Below the pieces are notes generated by a model. It ran no database searches. It was not told the DNA's origin and was given only the letters and a program-made list of their open reading frames with translations. DNA of 64,000 bases from Phoronis australis (taxonomy: Eukaryota > Phoronida > Phoronidae), in the NCBI GenBank assembly GCA_002633005.1, contig NMRA01000041.1:1061294-1125293 (forward strand), read 5' to 3'. Shown here one piece after another: positions 44,217-56,599 of this stretch. Numbering within the stretch: the first letter of the stretch is position 1; each line of letters opens with the position of its first letter. The translations under genes and the position numbers were made by a program.

Positions 44217-45515
44217 CATATATGTATATATGTATGTATGTATGCATGCATGTATATGTGTATTTGTGTTTGTATGTGCGTGTGTGTGTGCGTGCGTGTG
44301 TGAGTGTATGCATGACTGTATGCTTGTATGCATGTATGTATGTATATATGTATGTATATGTGTATGTATTTATGTATTTGCGTTTGTATGTGTGTGTTTG
44401 TATGTGAGTGCGTGTGTGTATGTATGCTTGTTTGTATATAAGTATTACGTGTGTATGTATGTATGCATGAATGTATATGTGTATTTGTGTGTGCGTGTGT
44501 GTGCGTGCGTGTGTGAGTGTATGCATGACTGTATGCTTGTATGTATGCATGCATGTATGTATATATGTATGTATGTATATGTGTATTTATTTGTGTATTT
44601 GCGTTTGTATGTGTGTGTTTGTATGTGAGTGCGTGTGTGTATGTATGCTTGTATGTATATAAGTATTACGTGTGTATGTATGTATGCATGTATATATGTA
44701 TGTATATGTGTATTTATTTGTGTATTTGCGTTTGTATGTGTGTGTTTGTATGTGAGTGCGTGTGTGTATGTATGCCTGTATGTATATAAGTATTACGTGT
44801 GTATGTATGTATGCATGAATGTATATGTGTATTTGTGTGTGCGTGTGTGTGCGTGCGTGTGTGAGTGTATGCATGACTGTATGCTTGTATGTATGCATGC
44901 ATGTATGTATATATGTATGTATATGTGTATTTATTTGTGTATTTGCGTTTGTATATGTGTGTTTGTATGTGAGTGCGTGTGTGTATGTATGCCTGTATGT
45001 ATATAAGTATTACGTGTGTATGTATGTATGCATGAATGTATATGTGTATTTGTGTGTGCGTGTGTGTGCGTGCGTGTGTGAGTGTATGCATGACTGTATG
45101 CTTGTATGTATGCATGCATGTATGTATATATGTATGTATATGTGTATTTATTTGTGTATTTGCGTTTGTATATGTGTGTTTGTATGTGAGTGCGTGTGTG
45201 TATGTATGCTTGTATGTATATAAGTATTACGTGTGTATGTATGTATGTATGTATGCATGTATGTATATGTGTATTTGTGTTTGTGTGTGCGTGTGTGTGT
45301 GAGTGTATGCATGACTATATGCTTGTATGTATGCATGTATGTATGTATATATGTATGTACGTATTTGTGTATTTGCGTTTGTATGTGTGTGTGTATGTGT
45401 GTGCGTGCGTGTATGTATGCTTGTATGTATAAAAGTATTACGTGTGTTTGTATGTATGTATGTATGCATGTATGTATGTATGTATAAGTTTATGTATGTT
45501 TGTATGTATATATAA
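44217..45515 (+). repeat. Higher-order TATG/TGTG minisatellite, unit about 217 bp
   Basis: Each unit contains AAGTATTACGTGTGTATG, then GTGTATTTGTGTG(T)GCG, GTGTGAGTGTATGCATGAC, GCATGTATGTATATATGTAT, and ATTTGCGTTTGTATGTGTG. The AGTATTACG landmark recurs at 44441, 44662, 44789, 45006, 45223 and 45434, i.e. at spacings of 221, 127, 217, 217 and 211 bases. The 127-base unit lacks the GTGTGCGTGCG...CATGACTG block. The unit lengths and the lack of stop-forming words keep frames open on both strands (Met-Tyr-Val-Cys on plus, His-Thr-Tyr-Ile on minus). I treat all of those as artefacts. Confidence 0.95.
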
Positions 45516-46348
45516 TGGTTTAGGCAATGGGGAACTTCGGTTTACCGAGGCTTCGTCGAAACTCCGATTACTTTTCCGACTAGACAGTGATATCGAAGTT
45601 TTCTCTAAGATACCAGACGGCGCAGTTTATTCGTACTTTCACACGAAAATTGAGTAGTGGGTTCGAGGATAAGTGAAAATTGTTCTCTTGTCATTTACGA
45701 GTGTTTTTGAAATGGTAATTGTCATTTTTCATCAGATATGCTTTCTTTTATTTTTATCCAACGCGCGTTGAATCTGTCGAGGGAAATACGGCCATGAAAT
45801 AAAGTTATCCGTATTCACCTCCCGCACTACTTCAACAGCGACCTCTGACATGGAAAGTTCTAAAGGTAGGTCAATGTCGACTCGACGTCTTCAGCCGGTT
45901 CGATCATCAAACTTTCCGAATATAGTTTAAAGTAATACAGTTGCAACAGTGTAACTGACATTCGACATGCAACCAGGCCCTTATCGTAAAATCTGGAACA
46001 AAACTATTAATTGCAAGACACTTATGTCTCAGTTTTCAATTGCTGCAACTCAGGCGCCGATTACTAGGGAATTAAAATATCAAATACTGTTGTTTTTTAA
46101 CTTTTTCCAGGAGACGTTACAAGTTTTCTGCTCAGTTGTCGTTGTTTTCATCTTTGCTACCTCTTTTCAAGAAACAATTCGTTACTTTTAAAACTGTTTC
46201 TTTTACAAGAGAAAACTTACAACCTAACGCACATACATATAGGATGTGATCCGCCATGTGAACAGTCTCGGTGAAGTATTTGAAAAATCTGCCGCAAAAA
46301 TGTAAGAAACTTAGGAATTCGAAGCGCATGGGATAAATACACTCAATC
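45516..46348. other. No clear gene
   Basis: Spacer after the satellite. A short CGAAACTCC/CTTCGG-rich piece near 45530-45570 resembles the motif cluster at 46562-46717. Confidence 0.4.
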
Positions 46349-46399
46349 TTATTCCGCGTATCGACCGGGACCGAAGGTCGAGGTCGATACGCGGAATAA
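46349..46399. repeat. Hairpin: perfect 18-bp arms, 15-nt loop
   Basis: TTATTCCGCGTATCGACC (46349-46366) and its exact complement (46382-46399). The loop contains a second small complementarity (GACC ... GGTC). Confidence 0.92.
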
Positions 46400-46561
46400 T
46401 GTCTCGTGGGATATTACTTCATGTACGCCACTCTCGGTACGTTTTGTGTATATATTTACGTGAGTCTATTGAGAGCACGTCGTCAACGCTGCAATAACAC
46501 ACGTTTGACGAGTCTAGCGTGATCGTATATTGTTGCCGCGACTTCTACCGATAACTTCGAC

Positions 46562-46717
46562 GAAGTTTCGCTCTAACCTTTCCCACTACTCCGAAGTTTA
46601 GGCGAGTATCGAAGCTTGGCTTTTAAGTCTTACTATTTGCAGCGAAGTTTCGCCTGCAGATCAACTACCGGAGTTAACCTTTCTCACTTACCGAAACTTC
46701 GGTAAAAGCGAAGTTTC
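46562..46717. promoter_or_regulatory. Cluster of four GAAnnTTC palindromes
   Basis: GAAGTTTC at 46562, 46644 and 46710 and GAAACTTC at 46693, each within a CG-bounded context (CGAAGTTTCG). GAAnnTTC is the core of heat-shock elements, but no run of three correctly spaced units is present. Confidence 0.35.
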
Positions 46718-46740
46718 GCCTCTAATGGGGAAAGCGACTT

Positions 46741-48780
46741 TAAATAGTTCAAGCTGTCCGTCTCAACCGACTTCATCTAACAATTGCGTATCATAATTTC
46801 GATTATGACCAATGACGCACAGGTATTCTATTGCTTGCAATTAACATCGCGGATACAATCCACGAGAGTTTAATTTATCTTGGAATACGCCTTCACTTCT
46901 GTTGAACCATTTGCTCGAACACTAGGATTTTTTGTAATTGAAATCGGTACATGGTTTTTGTAACAAAGCAAATTTATTTCACTTAACAGTTTAATACACA
47001 GCAATTAAAAGGAGATTCATAAAAGACATTTGCCTTGATATCTAAGAATCAGTTTTAACGATGACAGTAAGTTCTTTACTCGATAAAGCTGTAAAAACGC
47101 GCTCCATTGGCAAGTCTCAAGTTCTCATTACAGACATGCGACGAACTGATTTTGCGCGAAGATGAATATTCAAACCGCTGTCTACCACTTACTCAAAATC
47201 TCATAACAAAAAAGGGAAATAGATAAAAGCAGTACGTGATTAGATCCGGCGTAATAAAGTCTTTAAGACGTTATATAAATCATCTCTCTTTCATTAAAAT
47301 AGTGACAGTAAACGTATACTTGTGCGTTCCTGAAATAGGTTGTCAGTAAGGTTGTAAATTTCGCAGTTATTAGATTTCTCGATAATGCCCACACAACAGG
47401 ACACTTTATAAACACGACCTCTGATTTGACGGGGATATTTTACGTTTTCAGTGAATGCGTTGTGCGTTTTTAATCCCTAAGCTACGCTTTCATTTTTTCT
47501 CAAAATTCACAAAAGTCCTGTTTAAGCGAACCTCCCTGTCGGCACTTCCCAAGGACTGCCACTTTAATGTAAGAAGAGGACACGGGATGCTCGTTTCATT
47601 TCACGGTTTGTTGCTCAGGTTTCGAACTCTGAGAGAGAGTCTGTGTGTACAAAACCTTGGGCGCATATAAGCAAATTACATTGTTTTGGCACTTTTCTCT
47701 GGTACTGTAAGAGTGCACCACTGCTTGTTTTTGCTTAACTAGAGAAATGGAAAGGATTACACGAGAAATACGGCATAACAGTCCACATGACGTACATTTG
47801 CGCAATTCAATAGCACTTATGTGCAATTAAGTAATATGGTTAAAACGCGTTAGGTCCAAGAGGCGTACTTTTAAATTGTTTATTCACCTCTATGGAATTG
47901 ATCTCAATCTTTTCCGTACTCAAATGAGAAGCGGATCATGAATTTGGTGGAAATTGCTTTTTCATGCTCGACGCATAGAACGACTCGCCGGGACAAAAGC
48001 AAGTCAACTTGTATGGATTGGTTTCAAACAATAACGAACTGACAATTCTTTAGAAACCATGAAAACTCATACAATTAAATTCGAAACAATTTGATACTAA
48101 CGGTAAATTGTTTAAATTAAGAGTTGTATTTAGTGATGGAAGGCGGGCTTCTTGCCGCTTTATCGCACGTGGAAGTAAACATGTTCTGTCTCTCAAGAAT
48201 TACATCTTTATTCAGAACAGATTAATCTTGGTGAACCAAGCATAAAAATTTATATCTTGTTTCATAAAATGCGCCCACATTTTTATAATTAGAAACAATT
48301 CCGAACATAGATCGATCGGTGTCAATGTAAGGTGACCTGTTTTCAGAAATTCCCCATGCTGTGTACGACATTTTGAAGACATTTCAGCAAAACACCGTAA
48401 AATAACACCATATATTTTATGCATGTCCCTTTCCGTGCACTTAAATTCCCTATTAATCTTAACTATAAAGAGGCGATGACGCCACGCCTTTAATCAATAA
48501 GCAGCTTTCGAATTTGTCACTATTCGTTATAAAATCGAACTCATATATCTTACAAATCAGAAATGATTTCTTTGCTTGCTGACTGACAAGCCGCTAGTGT
48601 TCCAGATGAATTAAGACCATGTCGATTAAGTTGTTTGTCAAAATAGTATAGACGTCAAGGGAATCCATGCGATTTGATGTCACCAATTTCATTTTAAACA
48701 AAGGATATGAACGCGATGACGTTGCCGCATTGAAAGAAAACATACACACGTGAAGAAAGTTGGTTTATCTAACACCGGAA
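46741..48780. other. No clear feature
   Basis: No recognised gene. A plus frame at 47455-47670 is basic but unknown. Confidence 0.4.
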
Positions 48781-49125
48781 AATGAGCGGCTATAAAATGT
48801 GACGTCCACGTAACGTGTTGAGTGCTTGAATGGTTTTCAGCTGACGAACTTTGCGTTTATTTTCACTATAAGTCTTTGACATTTTAAGCCTTCTCTTTAC
48901 TGATGGAAAGTGCTATGCGCAATGAGGAAAGACATTCCATGGTTGAAGATCGCAGGGAGCAGTTAAAGAACTGATGCGCTATTGTTCGTTCAATGCGCAC
49001 GTGACGTCACAAGAATACGTCTTTATAGCTTCGCGATTTTTCAATTTAAAACACACTGTTTGTTCATCGATGAAATGACAAAAGACTCAATGTGGCAAAC
49101 ATCGAAGAAAAAGTAATAAAGGTGA
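48781..49125 (+). promoter_or_regulatory. Promoter-like segment with E-box/CRE and TATA motifs
   Basis: CTATAAAATG at about 48791, and CACGTGACGTCAC at about 48999, an overlapping E-box (CACGTG) and full CRE (TGACGTCA), followed by TTTATAGC. A small ORF begins MESAMRNEERHSM at 48903. A possible donor AAG-GTGAGA (49122) and acceptor TTTATTTCAG (about 49252-49261) would make a 139-base intron leading into an open frame that ends about 49457. No product is recognised. Confidence 0.3.
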
Positions 49126-50977
49126 GAGGCAATTTTGTATTCTATTTTGGTATTTTCAACGATTTTATTTTTACCAAGAAATTGTGACTCGATCTATCAT
49201 TTACCTGTTAGTATCTGATAACAAGGTATCATGATCTAACTAACAATAACATTTTATTTCAGACTGTAGTCTCATCATTTTCCAGACTTAGAGTCAGGAG
49301 CACAGGACTAATTTCTAAATATGTTAAGAATTGTTGTAAAATAGTTCGCCATTATACCAGATCAAGAGTTACTTCTGTTTGTAAATTTGCCATTTTTGCT
49401 TGTTCAGTTGTAATGACTCAGTCGTTCGACTGTTCAACGTGTCACACGATCAACTGAGCTAGTGGTTTGACATTTTATAATGCATCGTTGAACGTCTTTA
49501 GAAGCAAGTGGAAATTTTTCATTAATAATTTCATTACTGAAATTCGCCCTCGGGAACAAGGTAAACGATGGTGTTCTTGTAGTTAGTAACTGACCTTGCG
49601 CGTATACCCATAACGATATCAGCAAGTATGAGCGTCACTCCTCACCCAATGAGCAAGTCTGCTACTGAAATGTTTTTGCTCCAGTTACACAAGGACACCA
49701 ATGTCCTTCGCTTAGTACAACATTTCCTTCATTTACTTCGTACAAAATAAATTGTGACTTCCAAAACTGACCATATAAATTTGATGTTTGGGAGATGTGA
49801 GATATTAGTGAAGTGAATAATTGAAAGCCGACATCATAAAGGGGCATGTGTCAAAAATGTTCCTTCTCTGAGCGTATTCATGTATACACTTACTTTTACC
49901 AATTACTACAAAGAATCACGTACGTGACAAAAATGGCTATATTCTTTCTGTTAGTGTGGGACGGGCATTCGTCCGGTGCCCCGATTCACTATTCGTATTC
50001 TGATGTCGATTGTGACGTCTACTTTAAGCTACTTGTTGGCTAGTCATCGATAGGCGAATGCCCTTGCGGGTTCTCTGGATAACTCGTGGTTTGAGAAACA
50101 GTCTTTAATCGAAGTTTGTGAAGTGTGGCTGTATCGTTGCTATACGTACAATACATGATAAAACTGCAGTCGCTGTTCTTATTCTTTTCTTTTGAAATGC
50201 GAGTCCGTGACATATGGCGACAGAACAGGGCCCAGTGACTGCAATAAAGAATTCACAGGACATTTTTGGTTATGAAAGTGACTCTTAGTATGTTCGTGAA
50301 CATTATGTGGACTCACCTCAGGTGCTCATATCTTGACTTTCTGTTGTGGACTTCCTCACTTAACTACGAGGATCGAAGTTATTTTCTACCTGAGAGACTG
50401 CTTCTCCGACTTATTATTTTTTGTGAAACGCACACCCTTGTATACACCAAACTTTGTTTCACTCGACGTACAGTGCAAATTGTCAGAAGTATACGCCCGG
50501 TCCCCTGCCCTTCTCTTCCTATACTCTGTAGCTGCGTTCGAAAATATTGTTAGTGATCATTAAAGCTGAAGGCGAGTTTCGTGTATATAGCCCTACTACA
50601 TGGTGAGTATTGAATGAACGTGCTTTGTAATATTTATCAATAAATCGCCAACCCGCGTAAATCATGCCAAGTGTTAAATGTACGCCCATTTCTTTCGTGT
50701 GAATTCTATCTTCGAATTAGACTCGCGACTTACACAAATGTAACAAACAAATTGTAGTTTACCGTAAATGCATCATACCTCCCCAACTTCAAATAGATAC
50801 AAACCCCTAAGAAGCCCAAAAGGCTGGCTGGCTATAGGCGAGCACAACCAGAGTAGACTCTTGAAACTGAAAGATGGTGTGCTATCGAACCAGAGCTGTA
50901 TTTTGCCCCGTTTAACTCTCATCTTAAAACAATTTCAAGTTCTCAGTTAACTGAAGAGCCCTAAGCCAACAGCTGAC
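49126..50977. other. No clear feature
   Basis: Apart from the possible short second exon at 49263-49457, only unrecognised short frames. Confidence 0.35.
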
Positions 50978-51180
50978 CTGCGACATACTCACGACAAAGA
51001 CATTATGGTTACACTATGGCATCTTTGCTCACGACAAAGACGTTATGGTTAGATTGCGACGTACTCACGACAAAGACGTTATGGTTACACCGCGACTTAC
51101 TCCCGACAAAGACATTATGGTTACACTGCGACGTACTCACGACAAAGACATTATGGTTACACTGCGGCGTACTCGTGTTG
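50978..51180 (+). repeat. 36-bp minisatellite
   Basis: CTCACGACAAAGAC recurs at 50988, 51028, 51064, 51100, 51136 with a partial unit at 51172: spacings of 40, 36, 36, 36, 36. Each unit continues with RTTATGGTTACACTGCGACG. Because 36 is a multiple of three, one frame reads a 12-residue repeat of the type LTTKTLWLHCDV, but no gene is evident around it. Confidence 0.95.
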
Positions 51181-52214
51181 TTGTGTCATGTGAGCCCCTG
51201 TGAGCATTTTTCGAATTTCAGGATTGGCCAACTACGTTAAAATCAACGATTTTGCGACGCGTTTCCTGACCTATTGAGGACTTATACGTTCTTTTTTGTA
51301 ACATGATAAAGGAAATACCTGTGTTATTGACGAGGACAAAGATTTTGAATGCAGAATGTTTGAATTTTATACAGAACTCGAGGAGAATTTTGTTAGAATC
51401 AACTGTGAGTACGTTGAGGAACAATACAAGTAAACAAACCTAAGAGCAGACTTAGCGAGTAAGCGGCTGGAGACAGCTCACAAAAATCACAAACACGTGG
51501 TATTTCAAAAATAACACTTAAGAGAGTGCTGGTTTAATTGCCAATTCTCTTTATAGTTATTGAAAAATAGTTTGACATAAAATCACTTATTCTTATGGTC
51601 TACATACAGATTGAGTTACATGTATGTTCATTAACTATTGGATCGATTTTGCTGTCGGGTTTTTGTATTATGACCAAAATAATATTCATTTTTGTAATAC
51701 CTATTGCAATTGCATTTCTTCTCTTTTTGTAGAAAATCTAGCTTCAGCTCACAATAAAGCTCCCTCCTTACTAGAACAAGTCATTACAACAAAAGACCCA
51801 CGCTAAGGCACACTGTGACTGCTGCATTCCACTATTTCGTCGTTTGAATAATTTGTCCCCATCATTGTGTGAGCCTTTTGGAAAGTCAAAACGAGTCCCG
51901 TGAAATGTTTGCAAAATCACAACAGATTTTTTTTCTAACTCTGGCCAAATTTTGTAACCTCAAGAAGTCTAATCCAATCCACCAATAATCTAAAACATGC
52001 GTTGTTCGGCTGTCAGTCAAACCGATCATGTCCCTTTAAGTACCACGTGATACTCTTCAAGGTGAATGTTAAGACCCCCATACAACGCTGCGCAGACAAA
52101 ACATTTTCAACTAATTTCTGAAATGTCAAATCCATTGGTGCAATTTGGTTATAGATCGATTACACTCAAGATGGCCGCCACTGACTGACCTTGCAAAGGC
52201 AGGTGTATTCTGAT
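51181..52214. other. No clear gene
   Basis: AAGATGGCCGCC near 52169 matches a YY1-type initiator motif and could mark a transcription start, but no exon follows before the inverted repeat. Confidence 0.35.
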
Positions 52215-52632
52215 GCGCTGCTGTGCGTGAACTTGGAATCCTGCGTAATCTCAAAACCACGTATGCGTGAACTTGGAATTGAATATTCCTTAAGGCGACC
52301 AGGTGATTTTTTGTTCAGTGTAAATAATTTTCGTAATTATTGGCCTCACGTCCACCCATTTTCTCCTTTACCGTAACTTGGGACACACAATCGAAGGAAT
52401 AAGTGAATAGTTAAATCAATTGGTGAACAAGATCGCTAATTAGCTGAAAAAAGAATAGTAAAAATTTACATTATTTTATTAACATGCAATTTGATTCAGT
52501 GCAGTGCCAATTTTTATCAAGGTGAGCGTGATTATTTCAGTGATCAACCTGTCAAGTTTCATAGTATATTCCAAGTTCACGCATACGCGATCTTGAGATT
52601 AAGCAGAATTCCAAGTTCACGCACAGCAGCGC
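52215..52632. mobile_element. Foldback element with 64-bp inverted arms
   Basis: The left arm GCGCTGCTGTGCGTGAACTT... (52215-52280) and the right arm ending ...CACGCACAGCAGCGC (about 52567-52632) are inverted copies with about five mismatches. Each arm holds two direct GCGTGAACTTGGAAT units about 45 bases apart. The interior (about 285 bp) has no coding. Confidence 0.85.
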
Positions 52633-54584
52633 TACACTCGATCGCAGCGCCACTGAGTGAGTGTGGCCCAATGAGATAAATATAGCTAGAGTTGACATCA
52701 CGTGGTTTTCATCGAGCGGAATGGTCCGCCATCTTGCTGATGAACCATGTTAGTCGAGATGCGTGCGTACTGTGCAGTTTCGAGGAACCAATATTGGTAA
52801 CAACACCGGGTTTCAAGTAAAAACTCATTGTTTTAATGTTAGGATCGTCAAGTGCAAACTGGGATTTTTAGAAAATCATCCAAGAAAATGATTGCATACT
52901 TGAGCACAGAATTAAAGGGTCTTTACACACTTTCTGTAGTTATAGCAGAAAACATCAAAAATAAAGTTTGATTTCCAGTATAACCCATAATCAATTATAC
53001 AGTTTTTGGTCTTTCGAGGTTTGAAATTGAAACAGAAATAAAATGATTTTTTAGGCGAGAATTCGGTCGCAGAAACAATACTGTTCAACTTCATTTGGTC
53101 CCTAGAACACCCACTCAAGTCGATGTTTCATGGTCTTTGCTTGACTTTCCTTCTTAGTCCGATATGTCTTGAAGGGTTTAGTGACCTTATTCTCTCTGAG
53201 ATATCTGTTGTTTTCTAGCAACGAAGAAACACAAAAAGTGACTGCAAGATTAATAGTTGTTCATTTTTACAGAGTGGAAGATTTATTAATATAACAAGGT
53301 CATTAGGAATACGGCAGTATCGAAGAACGGGATACCCAAGAATCCAACACACCACAATGTTATATTGGGACGGTAGATGGGTTGGTTCTGTAGATTTCAA
53401 GAGATGGGACAAATGTTATGTAGCCTTTTTAAAACTCTAGTTCAGCGTATATACATGTATTGCAGTCATCGTGTTGTTTTACAACAGAGTCTGTGACAGA
53501 ACTGTTTGAAGTTTGAGACCATGTCGTTTCAAACTGTACAAATTACCAGTTCACCACGCTGAGATGAATTAGGTACTAGGACAAGTAATACTAGATAGTT
53601 AAAGAAATATTGCGTGCATAACACTGAAGTAATTTTCCTTGAGACAACTCAGCACATCTTACAAGCGTTTTTTTTTGAAAAAACATCTGCATATTGATGT
53701 AATTATTATTCCTTGGTATAACCTGAAGGAGATAATTCCAATCACCTTTCGGGAAATTGGGTCTGTGCAAATGCATACTTCGACCTTCCGGCTTCGGCCG
53801 CCCAAGCAGTGGTATTCACAGGCACACGTGGCTAGCCGATGTATATGTGCGTGTCTTACCAACCAGTACAGGGTGTTTTTGGTGTCATTTGGGCATTCTT
53901 CTTTATTATTGAAATATCGTTAACATATCAGTTTCTGTAAATCTATCGTTTTAAAAAATTTTGCAACTAACTTTTATTCAAATCGGCCTATGCCTTCAAT
54001 TCTGAATATGCACATGCACATAAACATGCACAGTTCAATTGGTCAATTGCTGCATACAATGACACGACCTTACATGCACAAATACTGCTGTTTGTATGCT
54101 GATCGATTTCCATGGTTTTCTCTTACTTTTTTCTACTTAATGTTCAAGTGTTTCACACGAACGCATGCCTCAAATCTTGTTGTTCGAATAAATGAAGTGG
54201 CGTAGGGGCGAGGAATTTTTAGACCCATACTAAAAACTTTGGAAATGCAGTGAAGTAATGACATTCAACGTGCAATAAAATGACTATGTGATTGAAAATG
54301 GTTAGAATACATAAACTAACATCCACTTACAATCGAATGAGAAAGAAAATGTGTATTTTAATCAATATTAAAGTGTATTTGTTTTTATTCTCTTGAACCT
54401 CCGGCCCTTCAAAATCCATCGTGGTTTTGTTTCATGCTTGAGTTCTTAACAAGGCAATTTTTGTTCATTATAACAGTTCATACCTCCACGGACTACATAA
54501 TTGGAATGATTGCTCCTGGGGGCTCAGAGGGGAATTCCCCCCAGGTGCCAGCTAAGGGGGTACCAGGCAAAAAACAGGTGGGCG
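52633..54584. other. No clear feature
   Basis: GTCCGCCATCTTGC near 52725 is another YY1-like site. Frames at 53639-53923 (plus) and elsewhere lack domains. Confidence 0.4.
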
Positions 54585-54690
54585 CCAAGTGGGTGTTGAC
54601 CTCCTCCCAGGGGGGTTACATGGGAGGAGTGCTAAACAGGTAAAAACCAATGGGTATGTATGCCACATGGGTGTTGAGCTCCTCCCATTG
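54585..54690 (+). repeat. 26-bp duplication, 77 bases apart
   Basis: GCCAAGTGGGTGTTGACCTC and GCCACATGGGTGTTGAGCTC, each followed by CTCCCA, in a G/C-run context that also shows CTCCCAGGGGGG and GGGGGGAATTCCCC-like pieces nearby. Confidence 0.8.
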
Positions 54691-55187
54691 TCACACATTT
54701 TGGTTGCTCCTCTGACCATTGGCAAACATGTTGCTCCCAGCTCACTGCTGGTTTCATCTCCACCCAACAATTTCGCATTTGTTCCCTATTCAATGCACCA
54801 GGCTACTAGCAATGCAGACAATTCTTTTGTGCAGTGGGTGTTACACAAGTGAGAAGAAGAAAGCAAGGCAATTCAGCACTACCACAAAATCGTAATACAA
54901 TTTTAGAACATTCCATTATTTCTTAGACATATGCCAGTATAGGGTAAACTCAATCCCACTCTCCCACTCACCAACAGTTGCAATTCAGTTGCTAATCCGT
55001 AGAATAGCTCACAACTTACCAAACGTAGTGACATTGATTATATCATCAATCATAACTAGTCAAAGTTCAAAAATGTCATGACAAAAAATTAAGAGGTACT
55101 GAACAGCATTCAAAATATTCACTACCCACATACATGTAGCTTCATACAAAACTGAATTAAAAAGACTTGGATGATAAAACCAAAATT

Positions 55188-55379
55188 TTATTTTATATAC
55201 CCACTGTTCCTGTTATCAATAACAGTAAATATTTCATGTAAGTTAAAACCAGACCACAAGATCATATCTGATTCCAAGCCACAACTGGGGCTTAAATTAA
55301 TCACAATCTCCAAAAACGTACAAAATAGACAACACATACACCAACCAATATAACAAGAAAATCTGACCAACCTTGTCAC
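55188..55379 (-). pseudogene. Possible DDE transposase fragment
   Basis: The minus frame contains LSPSCGLESDMILWSGFNLH. This faintly resembles the L-x-PGD-x-I-M-ADRGFNI segment of the DDE_4-type transposases often found with THAP domains. It lies 280 bases beyond the THAP exon on the same strand. The similarity is weak and the catalytic context is lost. Confidence 0.2.
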
Positions 55380-55658
55380 CCTCTATTAATTCACTAGTAA
55401 ACAACAGCACTTTTCGCCAAAGAAATGCGTTATAAATAAAGCTGAAAACTAATTTACTCACAGAGGTGTTTGTCATCGAGAAGTAAAATGATACGGATAG
55501 CTTGGGTTTAACAAAATTTCAGCCCACCATTCAGACTCTGAATGATCCATCAGTTTCACTTTAGCTCTATCCAAATCACAGGCTAACCATTCATAAAATG
55601 TTTCAATTTGATCAACCTTAGTAATATGCGAAAACCAGATTTTGACTAATTGTCCTTT

Positions 55659-55942
55659 CTACACGTGATGTTCCAGTACTTGCTTTGTGAGACGATAATC
55701 AGAAATGCAAAAAAGCCTATTCCAGAGCTGTAATATAATTTCGGGAAAACTTTTTGACCCTGACATCTTCATTTTTGGTGGATTCGGGACATCAAATATT
55801 GTTCGGGCACTGCAGTCAATACCAGCTTGTTCTTCATTCATGAACATGGACTCCCCGACGTGATGAGAGCATAACTTGCAGTTCTTGGACAAGATAGGCT
55901 GCATCTCTATTCATAACTGAGGTCAGCTCCCAGCGCTTGCAC
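55659..55942 (-). pseudogene. THAP-domain locus, exon 2 (frameshifted)
   Basis: Second exon of a THAP zinc-finger gene. It follows acceptor TTTCTCACAG (AG at 55943-55944). The junction with exon 1 gives the family motif FPKDPERCKRW. The first frame continues to MNRDAA and then meets a stop. One frame over, the domain resumes with ILSKNCKLCSHHVGESMFMN, which holds the C-x2-H zinc ligands, and TIFDVPNPPKMK, the usual stretch after the finger (the expected AVPTIF reads SARTIF). So a small indel near 55890 breaks the reading frame. The resumed frame ends in a stop at 55659 after 81 codons without a further domain. Either the copy is dead or the assembly has an indel here. Confidence 0.85.
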
Positions 55943-56599
55943 CTGTGAGAAAGTCAATGACTGAGAGACTCAGGAACAAAACTCATACTCACTAGGTTCA
56001 CAGAAGACTGGTAGCCTACACTAAAGTACACTACACTACAGAATTCCTGTCGTACTTTGATTGTGATAGAGACAAAAGCGTTTTGGTGTCAACTGAAAAA
56101 AACTCGGACTCAAATGCTGATCCACGGATATTTTAACATGGCCGCGCCCCCGCATCATTGACACGTAGAATTAAGTTTTCAATGACGCACTACATTAAAA
56201 TTATGTTGATTTTTTTCACCTTTTCACCGAGACCCACAGATTCTCTAACTTGACTCATGACAGACTTGTGGCCCTGTGGCTGTGATTGTGCCATGGCCGT
56301 GTCACCAGTCATATTACCCATGGCCATAGGCTTGGGTATGTTTTCCTAAGATTATCCCTGCGATCGTACGGGTGACATTTTGATTTGGAATTCATGGACT
56401 GCAAGTATCCAAAAAGCTGACGATCAGATCGGACGTTCATCATAGTCCTTCCGCCGGTAGCCCGGCTGTACAGTAGGCCTAGCCTACACTGCGGACAGCA
56501 GTGGCAACAGGACTGCGATCGACTTGTCTAACAACCATGAACAGAACACACAAAATGAAAGACAATGTATCATATTACTGAATAACAGATAATCCTTAC
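55943..56599 (-). other. Intron of the THAP locus (657 bp)
   Basis: GTAAGG donor at 56599-56594 and TTTCTCACAG acceptor. No repeat recognised inside. Confidence 0.8.

Noticed and set aside
44098-45515. Many long ORFs on both strands (Tyr/Val/Cys-rich and His/Thr/Ile-rich)
   Set aside because: They are direct translations of the TATG/TGTG array. The repeat words contain no stop codon in several frames, and the peptides are pure low complexity.
46562-46717. True heat-shock element
   Set aside because: No three contiguous nGAAn units in correct 5-base phasing. Reported only as a motif cluster.
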